Assembly: GCF_000966975.1 (NCBI RefSeq)
Contig: NZ_JZWV01000862.1
Location: 1 to 5,328 of the forward strand
Length of the DNA stretch: 5,328 bases
Direction of reading: 5' to 3'
DNA from: Streptomyces katrae
Lineage (GTDB): Bacteria; Actinomycetota; Actinomycetes; Streptomycetales; Streptomycetaceae
Below, one piece after another: positions 1-5,319 of the stretch (position 1 is its first letter; each line of letters starts with the position of its first letter). Below the pieces are notes generated by a model. It was not told the origin of the DNA, did no database searches, and worked only from the letters and a program-made list of their open reading frames with translations. Both the position numbers and the translations under genes were made by a program.

Positions 1-7
1 TCTTTGC

Positions 8-103
8 TCGGCGTCCGGCGGCCGTCTGGGGCTGGTACCCGCAAGAAATGCCGACCTGAGCGGCATCCGGTGCCGGTGCGCGCAGCAGATCGCTACGCGC
101 TTC
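8..103 (+). repeat. Left copy of a 96-bp inverted repeat
   Basis: This stretch matches the reverse complement of 5224-5319 at 81 of 96 positions with no gaps (counted by hand). Shared blocks include GCGTCCGGC, GCCGTCTGGGGC, TACCCGCA, GAAATGCC, GGCATCC, GCCGGTG and CAGATCGCTAC. It lies between the window edge and the 3' end of the leftward Nudix gene, with 26 nt between repeat and stop codon. The 15 mismatches fall about evenly on the three codon positions (6, 5, 4), which argues against a conserved protein. It contains a small internal hairpin (48-66). It could be a terminal repeat of a mobile cassette, a dispersed repeat, or a conserved 3'-UTR element. No target-site duplication is evident in the few flanking bases available. 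Confidence 0.88.
42..66 (-). terminator. Weak intrinsic terminator-like hairpin downstream of the Nudix gene
   Basis: Read on the minus strand, ATGCCG pairs with CGGCAT around a 7-nt loop (arms 66-61 and 53-48). The T-rich run TTTCTT begins with the last base of the right arm. It lies about 64 nt beyond the Nudix stop and inside the left inverted repeat. The stem is only 6 bp, so termination would be weak. The equivalent hairpin in the right copy (5261-5279) has only 5 Watson-Crick pairs and a 9-nt loop. The fold is partly preserved between copies, but no compensatory change supports it. Confidence 0.35.
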
Positions 104-129
104 CCTTCGTCTCGGCGTCTGCGGGTGAT

Positions 130-624
130 TCACCACCCGTTCAGCGAGACCTCCGGACCGGCGTTCAAGTACTGGCGGAGAGCACTCGATGTGGTGTCCA
201 CGAAGGCGTCGGGGATGGCGTTGGCGTCGACCCAGCGGACCTGGGAGTGCTTGCGGGGTTCGCGGTTTTCGGGTTCGCCGGTCCATTCGTTGGCGACGAA
301 GACGACCGTGAGGAATCCGTTGGGGGCTTCGACGCCCCAGGCGCCGTGGATGATGTGGGCGACTTTGAGGAACTCCGGCTTCACGGTGAGGCCCGTCTCC
401 TCGTAGAGCTCGCGGACTGCGGTTTCGGTGATGGGTTCGCCCGGTTCGCTCTTGCCGACGGGCAGGTCCCACATGCCTTGGGCGAACTTGGCGTTCTCGC
501 TGCGTTGGAGGAGGACGACACGGTTGGTGGCCTTGTCGTGGACGATGACAGCCGCTACCAGCAGGGTCATCGATTCGAGCGCCGGCTTGAGGGCTGGGGA
601 GCGGTCGTCGGTCTGCTGGGCCAC
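130..624 (-). CDS. Nudix hydrolase
   Basis: Nudix enzymes cleave nucleoside diphosphates linked to another moiety, using divalent metal; this one should be cytosolic. A complete Nudix box is visible: G, five residues, E, seven residues, then RELYEETGL, at about residues 57-79 of 164. A preceding beta-strand segment (TLLVAAVIV) and WDLPVGK suit the fold. The substrate cannot be read from the sequence. I chose the GTG at 624 because GAAGGG lies 6 nt upstream. An in-frame ATG at 657 would add 11 residues; it starts one base after the upstream regulator's TAA (TAACATG), which would suit translational coupling, but it has no clear ribosome binding site. The gene follows the regulator in the same direction and probably shares its transcript. 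Family certain, start moderately so. Confidence 0.93.
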   Translation of the reverse strand: MAQQTDDRSPALKPALESMTLLVAAVIVHDKATNRVVLLQRSENAKFAQGMWDLPVGKSEPGEPITETAVRELYEETGLTVKPEFLKVAHIIHGAWGVEAPNGFLTVVFVANEWTGEPENREPRKHSQVRWVDANAIPDAFVDTTSSALRQYLNAGPEVSLNGW

Positions 625-630
625 GGTGTT

Positions 631-636
631 CCCTTC
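631..636 (-). promoter_or_regulatory. Ribosome binding site deciding the Nudix start
   Basis: GAAGGG on the minus strand lies 6 nt before the GTG at 624 and is the only good Shine-Dalgarno match near the gene. It lies inside the frame that would be translated from the upstream ATG at 657, so the two starts are alternatives. Confidence 0.6.
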
Positions 637-658
637 GTCGGGCGGGTTGTTGGGCATG

Positions 659-2014
659 TTAGGCGAGGGCCTCGCGGGCGCGGCGGGCGAGATCGGCGGC
701 GCCGGGAACGCGGCGGCGCTGGTACACGGCGAGGGTGGAGCGGATCGAGGTGATCGCCTTCCGGGTCCGGTCGGAGGTCATGCCCTCCATGAGGGCGAGG
801 GCCTGGGTCCAGGCGGCGACGGCTTCGTCGGCGCGGGCCTGGGCGGCGAGGCTGTCGCCGAGGTCGGCGTGGGTGAGGGCGTGGACGCGCTTGTACTTCT
901 GCGGGTCCCAGCGGGTAAGCGCGTCCCGGTGTTGTTGCTCGGTGCCGATGTGGTCGGCGAGGTCCGTCAGGGTGCGGGCCGTGTGGCTGGCCACGGTGCC
1001 GGCTGCGGGGCCGCTGACACGGGAGTAGCTGGGCTGGGGTCCGTCGTCCCGTAGGAGGGCGTCCTCAGCGGCGAGGAGGGCGCGGGCGGCGGACGCGTTC
1101 TCGTTGGAGGCGGCGAAGGCACGGGCATGGGTGATGTGCAGGAGGGCCTCTGTCTGGCCGTCCACGCGACCGAGGCCACGCTGCAAGGCACCTTCGACGA
1201 GGTCGACGCAGTGGTGGGGCTGCTTAAGGCTCAGTGCCTGATGGGCGAGGGCGCGCATCATCCAGGCCGCGTGACCGTGGGGGTCCGCTTCGCAGGCGAG
1301 CTGGTAGCCGACCTGGTAGTAGCGCTGGGCGGCGCCTTCGTGTCCCAGGTCGTGGTGCTTCCAACCGGCCAGATAGGCGAGTTCGGCGACGGCGCCGAAG
1401 GCGGCCTGCCGTAAGAGCTCCGAGTGGAACCGCCCGCGCAGTATCGGAGCGGCTGTGTCAGCAAGGTAAGCGGTGACGGTCGTGAGGCCGTGCCCGCCGC
1501 CCAAACGCTCGTCGGCGGCGCTGAAAGCCGCCGTGATCTGCCGTACGACGTCGACGTCCTCGGCACCGACGAAAGACCGGCCGACGCGGGCGCGGAGCAT
1601 CCGGGAGGTCGCTTCGTGGTCGTGGAGGAGCGGCATGGCGACGCCTGCCGTGGTGAAGGCGGCAATGGCGAGGAAGCGCCGCCGTTCTACGTCTGCGCGA
1701 CCGAGGTCGGAGGCGGTCGTGACCGGGTCGCCTGTGCAGGCGGGTTCGATGTCTCCGGGATGGAGACCGAGCTCGGTCGGCGTGACGATACTACCGAGGC
1801 GGCGGGAGAGAGCTTCCGCCAGGTACTGGCCGGTCTGCCCCGACGGAGTGCGAGTGCCCTTGACCCAGTGGGAGACGGCGGACTTGTTGGTCTGAAGTAG
1901 CTCGCCGTTCTCCGCAGCGATACGGCGGACGTCCCCGGCAAGGGCCTCATACGTGCATCCGGCCTCGTGGATCGTCTCGAGCAGGCGGGAGTTGGCGTCG
2001 GTCGGCGCTGGCAC
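659..2014 (-). CDS. XRE-type helix-turn-helix regulator with TPR-like C-terminal region
   Basis: This is probably a cytosolic DNA-binding regulator of 451 residues. An N-terminal helix-turn-helix of the XRE/lambda-repressor kind spans about residues 8-84, with recognition-helix-like sequence TNKSAVSHWVKG at 42-53. An alanine-rich RRRFLAIAAF segment sits at about 111-120. The remaining 300 residues are alpha-helical, Ala/Leu-rich and TPR-like, with paired helices such as AVAELAYLAGW, AAQRYYQVGYQLA and AAWTQALALM. Such regulators are common in Streptomyces, and the repeats are thought to sense a peptide or partner. I start at GTG 2014, preceded by GGAGG at 3 nt spacing. An upstream ATG at 2116 would add 34 residues lacking domain character and running into the divergent control region. 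Codon 201 (1414-1412) is TTA, the rare bldA-read codon. It is transcribed divergently from the operon at 2208 and is its likely regulator (inference). Confidence 0.88.
   Translation of the reverse strand: MPAPTDANSRLLETIHEAGCTYEALAGDVRRIAAENGELLQTNKSAVSHWVKGTRTPSGQTGQYLAEALSRRLGSIVTPTELGLHPGDIEPACTGDPVTTASDLGRADVERRRFLAIAAFTTAGVAMPLLHDHEATSRMLRARVGRSFVGAEDVDVVRQITAAFSAADERLGGGHGLTTVTAYLADTAAPILRGRFHSELLRQAAFGAVAELAYLAGWKHHDLGHEGAAQRYYQVGYQLACEADPHGHAAWMMRALAHQALSLKQPHHCVDLVEGALQRGLGRVDGQTEALLHITHARAFAASNENASAARALLAAEDALLRDDGPQPSYSRVSGPAAGTVASHTARTLTDLADHIGTEQQHRDALTRWDPQKYKRVHALTHADLGDSLAAQARADEAVAAWTQALALMEGMTSDRTRKAITSIRSTLAVYQRRRVPGAADLARRAREALA
1412..1414 (-). promoter_or_regulatory. TTA (bldA-dependent) leucine codon 201 in the regulator
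   Basis: The forward-strand taa at 1412-1414 reads as in-frame TTA (context SELLRQ) in the regulator: 2014 minus 1414 is 600, exactly 200 codons. In Streptomyces TTA is read by the bldA tRNA, which is limiting until development or late growth, so regulator synthesis may be delayed. I found no other in-frame TTA in the six genes by eye. Confidence 0.8.
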
Positions 2015-2017
2015 GTT

Positions 2018-2022
2018 CCTCC
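2018..2022 (-). promoter_or_regulatory. Ribosome binding site deciding the regulator start
   Basis: GGAGG on the minus strand lies only 3 nt before the GTG at 2014. The spacing is short but the match is perfect. The upstream in-frame starts (GTG at 2065, ATG at 2116) have no comparable motif. Confidence 0.6.
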
Positions 2023-2033
2023 GTCCCGGAGCT

Positions 2034-2051
2034 GTAAACCGCGTATACCGC
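2034..2051. promoter_or_regulatory. Tandem 9-mer repeat, candidate operator
   Basis: Two adjacent 9-mers, GTAAACCGC and GTATACCGC, differ at one base. The first 15 bases also form an imperfect palindrome with arms GTAnAC and GTnTAC. The patch is AT-richer than its surroundings and lies 20-37 nt upstream of the regulator start, where a promoter or autoregulatory operator would be expected. No convincing -35/-10 pair was found on either strand. Confidence 0.35.
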
Positions 2052-2086
2052 TTGGGCTCGGTCACACCGTACCCACTCTGCGTAGC

Positions 2087-2113
2087 GGGCGGTTCACTTA
2101 TCGCAAGCCGCCC
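2087..2113 (+). promoter_or_regulatory. Weak inverted repeat in the divergent control region
   Basis: GGGCGG (2087-2092) is complementary to CCGCCC (2108-2113). With one bulged G, the stem extends by two T-A pairs, leaving a 10-nt loop. It may be a second operator half-site pair or a leader structure ahead of the stronger palindrome at 2155. In DNA this GC-rich, such a short repeat can arise by chance. Confidence 0.2.
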
Positions 2114-2154
2114 CACTCTCTCGGGCCGGGCGGCCCCAAGTTCCGGACGCCCTA

Positions 2155-2186
2155 CCGGGCTCGGGCATTCCTATGCCCGAGCCCGG
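2155..2186 (+). promoter_or_regulatory. Perfect 14-bp palindrome / leader hairpin before the rightward operon
   Basis: CCGGGCTCGGGCAT (2155-2168) and ATGCCCGAGCCCGG (2173-2186) are exact reverse complements around the 4-nt loop TCCT. The structure ends 12 nt before the GGAG (2199-2202) of the gene at 2208. As DNA it could be a dimeric operator for the divergent regulator. As RNA it would be a stable leader hairpin able to affect readthrough, mRNA stability or ribosome access. No T-run follows, so it is not a classical intrinsic terminator. The palindrome is directly visible; its role is inferred. Confidence 0.7.
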
Positions 2187-2207
2187 ACGATCAGAGACGG
2201 AGACACG

Positions 2208-2957
2208 GTGACCACCATCGAAACCCAGGCCATCACGGTCGAGCTGCCCGCCGCATTCGACCCGCGATGGAGCCGCCTCCCCGGCATCCACGTGGACGGC
2301 CGCCGCATCACCATCGACCCGGCCGAGTACTTCTTCCGCTTCGAGTCCAACACCTGGCTCATCGCCGACTGGGAGCTGGTCAAGGCCCAGCTCATGGACG
2401 TCGACGAGACGACCGAGAGCGCCGTCGAGCAGCTGGCGCTCGACTTCATCAGGAACCACGCCGCGTCCACGTCGGACGCCGCGCGCGTCCTGACGACGGC
2501 GTACGAGGTGTACGCGTACCTCTTCCGCGACGAGCACCTCGCCGGCCTGGGCCTGCCGCAGATCACCGCCGACCACCTGCGGATGCTCCGCGAGGCCGCA
2601 ACCCTCATGGCGCTCAACAAGGTCGAACTGGACGGCCACATCTCCAACGTCGGTCCGTGCTGGTTCTTCCCCGCCGCCACCTCTGTCGTCTTCGACCTGG
2701 ACGACGAGATGGGCGGGATGCTCGACGAGGTCTACCACGGCGGCTGGTTCAACGAGCACCGCCGGATCGAGTCCATCAAGGCCCACGCCGCTCTCGGCGG
2801 CCGGCTCGTGCACGGCTGCCAGTCCGTGCCGGACCAGACCGGCGGCGTCGTCGCTCCCTACGGCGCCTCGATGGCCAACTTCCGAGACGACCTCGCCGCG
2901 TTCAAGGCGGGCTGGATCGAGCAGGTCTACGCCCACCGCCTGACGGCCCCCGAGTAG
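2208..2957 (+). CDS. Hypothetical protein, first gene of the rightward operon
   Basis: I do not recognise this 249-residue protein. The GTG start at 2208 has GGAG 5 nt upstream and lies just after the leader palindrome; the open frame runs further upstream but without a better start. The protein is probably cytosolic, with no signal peptide or membrane segment. The N-terminus (about 1-55) looks beta-rich (IHVDGRRITIDPAEYFFRF). The middle (about 65-140) is largely helical. It is followed by a distinctive aromatic, Gly-rich stretch, VGPCWFFPAATSVVFDLDD (148-166), and HGGWFNEHRR (177-186). The C-terminus is helical. It has two cysteines (151, 204) and about ten histidines, compatible with metal or cofactor binding but with no recognised motif. 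A strong stem-loop separates it from the next gene, so it may be made in excess over the downstream enzymes. Confidence 0.85.
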   Translation: MTTIETQAITVELPAAFDPRWSRLPGIHVDGRRITIDPAEYFFRFESNTWLIADWELVKAQLMDVDETTESAVEQLALDFIRNHAASTSDAARVLTTAYEVYAYLFRDEHLAGLGLPQITADHLRMLREAATLMALNKVELDGHISNVGPCWFFPAATSVVFDLDDEMGGMLDEVYHGGWFNEHRRIESIKAHAALGGRLVHGCQSVPDQTGGVVAPYGASMANFRDDLAAFKAGWIEQVYAHRLTAPE

Positions 2958-2966
2958 CCCCCCGTA

Positions 2967-3003
2967 CGGCTTCGGGGCGGGCGACCCACCCGCCCCGAAG
3001 CCG
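2967..3003 (+). terminator. Perfect 15-bp intercistronic stem-loop
   Basis: CGGCTTCGGGGCGGG (2967-2981) pairs exactly with CCCGCCCCGAAGCCG (2989-3003) around a 7-nt loop. It starts 10 nt after the stop at 2957 and ends 10 nt before the GGAG of the next gene. There is no T-run, which is common for Streptomyces terminator-like hairpins. Since the next gene has no obvious separate promoter in the 67-nt gap, partial termination or protection of the upstream mRNA 3' end is the likely role (inference). Confidence 0.7.
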
Positions 3004-3024
3004 ACCATCCCCCGGAGACACCCC

Positions 3025-3936
3025 ATGGACCAGAGCCTCACCACCGCCCTCCTCGACGACCTCTGCACCCTCCTCCGCAAGCCCCTCCCCGAACGCACGG
3101 AGATCCGTGTCTGGGGCATGTCCGGAGTCGAACGCGTCACCTTCCCCGGCGGCACCACGGCCGTCTTCAAGTACGCCAAGGAGCCCTTCGACCGCGAGGC
3201 CCAGGCACTGCGCATCGCCCACCAGCGCGGCCTGCCGGTCCCCGAACTCCACGCCACCGCCGTCCGGGACCACTGGCTCGGCATGCTCATGGACGACCTC
3301 GGCACCCCGGTCCGCGAAGCCGACGACGTGGACGGTGCCACCGCCGCCGTCCTGCTCCACCGGGCCCGCCCGGCCACCGGCCTGCCCCTCCTCGACGGCA
3401 ACGGGCTGGTCTCCCTCCCTTCCCGGGCCCTCGACCACCTCCAGCGCCTCCGCAAGGCCGAGCGGTGGACGAACTGCGAGGACGTCGAAGCAGCACTGCG
3501 AACGATCTCCGCAGCGGCCGCGTCCCGTGCCCGGGGGGCGACGCTCGACCCGTTCGGCTGGGTCCACTCCGAGTTCCACCCCACCAGCGTCCACATCGGC
3601 GAGAACGGCCGGCACCTCCTCGACTTCGCCCGCGCCTTCACCGGCCCCGGCCTCATCGACCTCGCCTCGTACCACGGCACCACCGACACACCCGACCCCG
3701 TCCGACTCCGGGTGTTGCTGGAGCAGTACGTCACGGCAGGCGGCCACGAGGACGCCCTCGCCTCCCGGGGCGGTCTGACGGCCGAGGCATGGGCCCTCGG
3801 CTGGCACCGCATGTGGGCCGTCGAATGGTTCATGGAACAGGCCATCCGCTGGATCAACGACCCGACGAGGGACTTCGCCTACATCCCCGTCGTCCAGCGC
3901 CACCTGAACGACGTGGTCCGCTTCCTGGAGGTCTAG
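3025..3936 (+). CDS. Aminoglycoside phosphotransferase-family protein with altered catalytic loop
   Basis: This is a 303-residue protein of the APH/choline-kinase fold, normal in length for the family. Visible landmarks are the VFKY lysine (K49), a helix-C-like Glu (E58 in DREAQALR), a hinge-like segment MLMDDLG (87-93), the catalytic-loop region HSEFHPTSVHI (181-191) and LLDFARAF with the metal-binding Asp (D200). Family members normally read HGDxHPGN, with a catalytic Asp and a metal-binding Asn. Here those positions are Glu183 and Ser188. It may be a weakened kinase, a kinase with changed chemistry, or a ligand-binding pseudokinase, so antibiotic resistance should not be assumed. ATG 3025 has GGAGA 6 nt upstream. 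The stop overlaps the next gene's GTG by one base, implying translational coupling. Confidence 0.87.
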   Translation: MDQSLTTALLDDLCTLLRKPLPERTEIRVWGMSGVERVTFPGGTTAVFKYAKEPFDREAQALRIAHQRGLPVPELHATAVRDHWLGMLMDDLGTPVREADDVDGATAAVLLHRARPATGLPLLDGNGLVSLPSRALDHLQRLRKAERWTNCEDVEAALRTISAAAASRARGATLDPFGWVHSEFHPTSVHIGENGRHLLDFARAFTGPGLIDLASYHGTTDTPDPVRLRVLLEQYVTAGGHEDALASRGGLTAEAWALGWHRMWAVEWFMEQAIRWINDPTRDFAYIPVVQRHLNDVVRFLEV

Positions 3937-4628
3937 TGCTCGCCCAGGTCTCTCCCTGGTACGCCCACGCCGCCCAGCGCCTGACCACCGCCCCGGCCCA
4001 TGCCCTCACCCCTCCCGCCCGGATGGAGTGGACCACCCACCCCGGCCTGGGCCCCGGCGCGGAACTCCTCGGCCGGGACCTGCGCGGCAAACGCCTGCTG
4101 GAACTGGGCTGCGGCCCGGGCCACAACGTCGCCCACCTCGCCCACCACCACAAGGCCCCCACGACGGGCGTCGACCTGATCGGTCTCCAGGTCCGCCGGG
4201 CCCGCTCCCACTACGGCCACATCACCGGCACCACCTTCTCGGCCGGCCACGCCCTGCACCACCTCCAGGCCACCACTCAGACCTTCGACGCGATCTACTC
4301 CGTCTTCGGCGCCATCGGTCTGGTCCCCCCGGCCCTCCTCCTCGCCGAGATCTCCCGCCACCTGGCACCCGGCGGCGTCCTCGCCTTCTCGCTTCCCCAC
4401 CCGGCCCGGGCCGGAAGACATCCTTCGCCGGACGACCACCCCCGCGAGGACTACGTCACCATGCCCGACCGCACCCGCCACCCCATCGCCCGCTGGGAGT
4501 ACGACGCCCACCGCTGGGCGGCCCACCTCTCCCGCACCGGCCTGCGGATCACTTCGGCCCTCGACCTCCGGCACCCCCGCCTCGACCCGTGGCCCACCAC
4601 CCTCCTGATCACCGCCCGCAAACGCTGA
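3936..4628 (+). CDS. Class I SAM-dependent methyltransferase
   Basis: This 230-residue cytosolic protein transfers a methyl group from S-adenosylmethionine to an unknown acceptor. SAM-binding motif I is LLELGCGPGHN (54-64). The acidic residue ending strand beta-2 is D80 (GVDLIG). A motif-IV-like segment FDAIYSVFGAIG lies at 117-128 and the later LAPGGVLAFS at 143-152. This layout fits small-molecule methyltransferases, but the acceptor is not readable. I chose GTG 3936, which shares its G with the upstream TAG (TAGTG) and has GGAGG 4 nt before it. The open frame extends far upstream only as a shadow of the previous gene. It belongs to the tightly packed block with the kinase-like gene and the HAD gene. 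Confidence 0.9.
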   Translation: MLAQVSPWYAHAAQRLTTAPAHALTPPARMEWTTHPGLGPGAELLGRDLRGKRLLELGCGPGHNVAHLAHHHKAPTTGVDLIGLQVRRARSHYGHITGTTFSAGHALHHLQATTQTFDAIYSVFGAIGLVPPALLLAEISRHLAPGGVLAFSLPHPARAGRHPSPDDHPREDYVTMPDRTRHPIARWEYDAHRWAAHLSRTGLRITSALDLRHPRLDPWPTTLLITARKR

Positions 4629-4644
4629 CCACCGGAGGCACCCG

Positions 4645-5223
4645 ATGCCCGTACCCCACCTCCTCCTGGACATCGACGGCGTCCTCATCCCCTTCCCGAC
4701 GCCCGACGGCAGCACCCCGCCCACCCACCTCCGCCACGCCGTCCTGCCCACGGGCCGCAACCCCGACGACCCCGTGCCCGTCTGGCTCAACCCCGCCCAC
4801 GGCCCGATGCTCACGCGCTTCCTGGCCGACGCTCTCGTCGCCCCCGTGTGGTGCACGAGCTGGCGCAAGGACGCCACCACCATCATCGGCCCGCTCCTGG
4901 GCCTGCCCGGTTTCCCCTACCTCGACCTCCCCCGACCCCAGATCACCACCAGCCACCCCAACGGCTACCTCTGGAAACGCGACCACGTCGAACCGTGGCT
5001 CGGCGAATCACCAGTCGCCTGGATCGACGACGACTTCACCCCCCTCGACCACACCTGGGCCGCCGAACGAACGGCCCGAGGCCACCCCACCCTCCTCATC
5101 CAGCCGGATCCCCACCACGGCCTCCAACCGGACCACCTCGCGGAGGTAAGGGAGTGGGCCTCCCACCAGACCTCGCCCACTGTCGGCATCAGCCCCAGGC
5201 GGGCTGCGGCCGCCGAGAAATGA
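4645..5223 (+). CDS. HAD-superfamily protein, similar to the HAD domain of Swiss Army Knife RNA-repair proteins
   Basis: This is a 192-residue cytosolic protein of the haloacid dehalogenase fold, usually a phosphatase using an aspartyl-phosphate intermediate. Motif I is LLLDIDGVL (6-14) with nucleophile D9 and acid/base D11. A motif-II-like WCTSW (69-73) supplies Thr/Ser. A candidate motif-III Lys is K111 in WKRDH. Motif IV is WIDDDF (126-131) with metal-binding Asp residues. The tail LLIQPDPHHGLQPDHL (150-165) resembles the small HAD domain first described in RNA-repair proteins; that assignment is from memory of the family. Such stand-alone proteins need not act on RNA. ATG 4645 has GGAGG 6 nt upstream, 16 nt after the methyltransferase stop. 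The last 15 or so residues (Arg/Ala-rich, ending AAAAEK) look like an appended tail, and the right inverted repeat begins at the base after the stop. Confidence 0.87.
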   Translation: MPVPHLLLDIDGVLIPFPTPDGSTPPTHLRHAVLPTGRNPDDPVPVWLNPAHGPMLTRFLADALVAPVWCTSWRKDATTIIGPLLGLPGFPYLDLPRPQITTSHPNGYLWKRDHVEPWLGESPVAWIDDDFTPLDHTWAAERTARGHPTLLIQPDPHHGLQPDHLAEVREWASHQTSPTVGISPRRAAAAEK

Positions 5224-5319
5224 GAAGCGTGTAGCGATCTGACGCGCCCACCGGCCCTGGATGCCTCTCTGATTGGCATTTCGTGCGGGTAGCGGCCCCA
5301 GACGGCGGCCGGACGCTGA
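5224..5319 (-). repeat. Right copy of the 96-bp inverted repeat
   Basis: The reverse complement matches 8-103 at 81 of 96 bases without gaps. It starts at the base following the HAD stop codon. On the side facing the genes, the block TCTCGGCG recurs in both copies with a 1-nt offset, so homology may reach slightly into the 3' end of the HAD gene. Its internal hairpin, ATGCC/GGCAT (5261-5279), is followed by TTTC and may act as a weak terminator for the operon. It otherwise fills the non-coding right end of the window; nothing else is seen there. Confidence 0.88.

Noticed and set aside
4..753. Plus-strand open frame across the left repeat and the Nudix gene
   Set aside because: It is antisense to a gene with a perfect Nudix box, and the repeat portion shows no codon-position bias in its mismatches.
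1625..1684. RRRFLAIAAF hydrophobic stretch in the regulator as a Tat signal or membrane anchor
   Set aside because: It is internal (about residues 111-130), follows the DNA-binding domain, and similar segments are common in cytosolic Streptomyces regulators of this kind.
2059..2069. CGGTCACACCG short palindrome
   Set aside because: Only 4-bp arms; expected by chance in sequence of this composition.
2052..2088. Candidate -35/-10 promoter pairs in the divergent region, such as TTGGGC or GTCACA with TAGCGG
   Set aside because: Spacings (25 and 16 nt) or hexamer matches are poor. No pair stands out enough to annotate.
2015..2116. N-terminal extension of the regulator from ATG 2116 (or GTG 2065)
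   Set aside because: No good ribosome binding site. The extra residues lack domain character and would overlap the divergent control region. GTG 2014 has a GGAGG.
2094..3857. Long minus-strand open frame (587 codons) opposite the rightward operon, and a 603-codon plus frame at 1967-3778
   Set aside because: Both overlap well-supported genes, lack recognisable domains, and have the Arg/Pro/Gly-rich composition typical of shadow frames in high-GC DNA.
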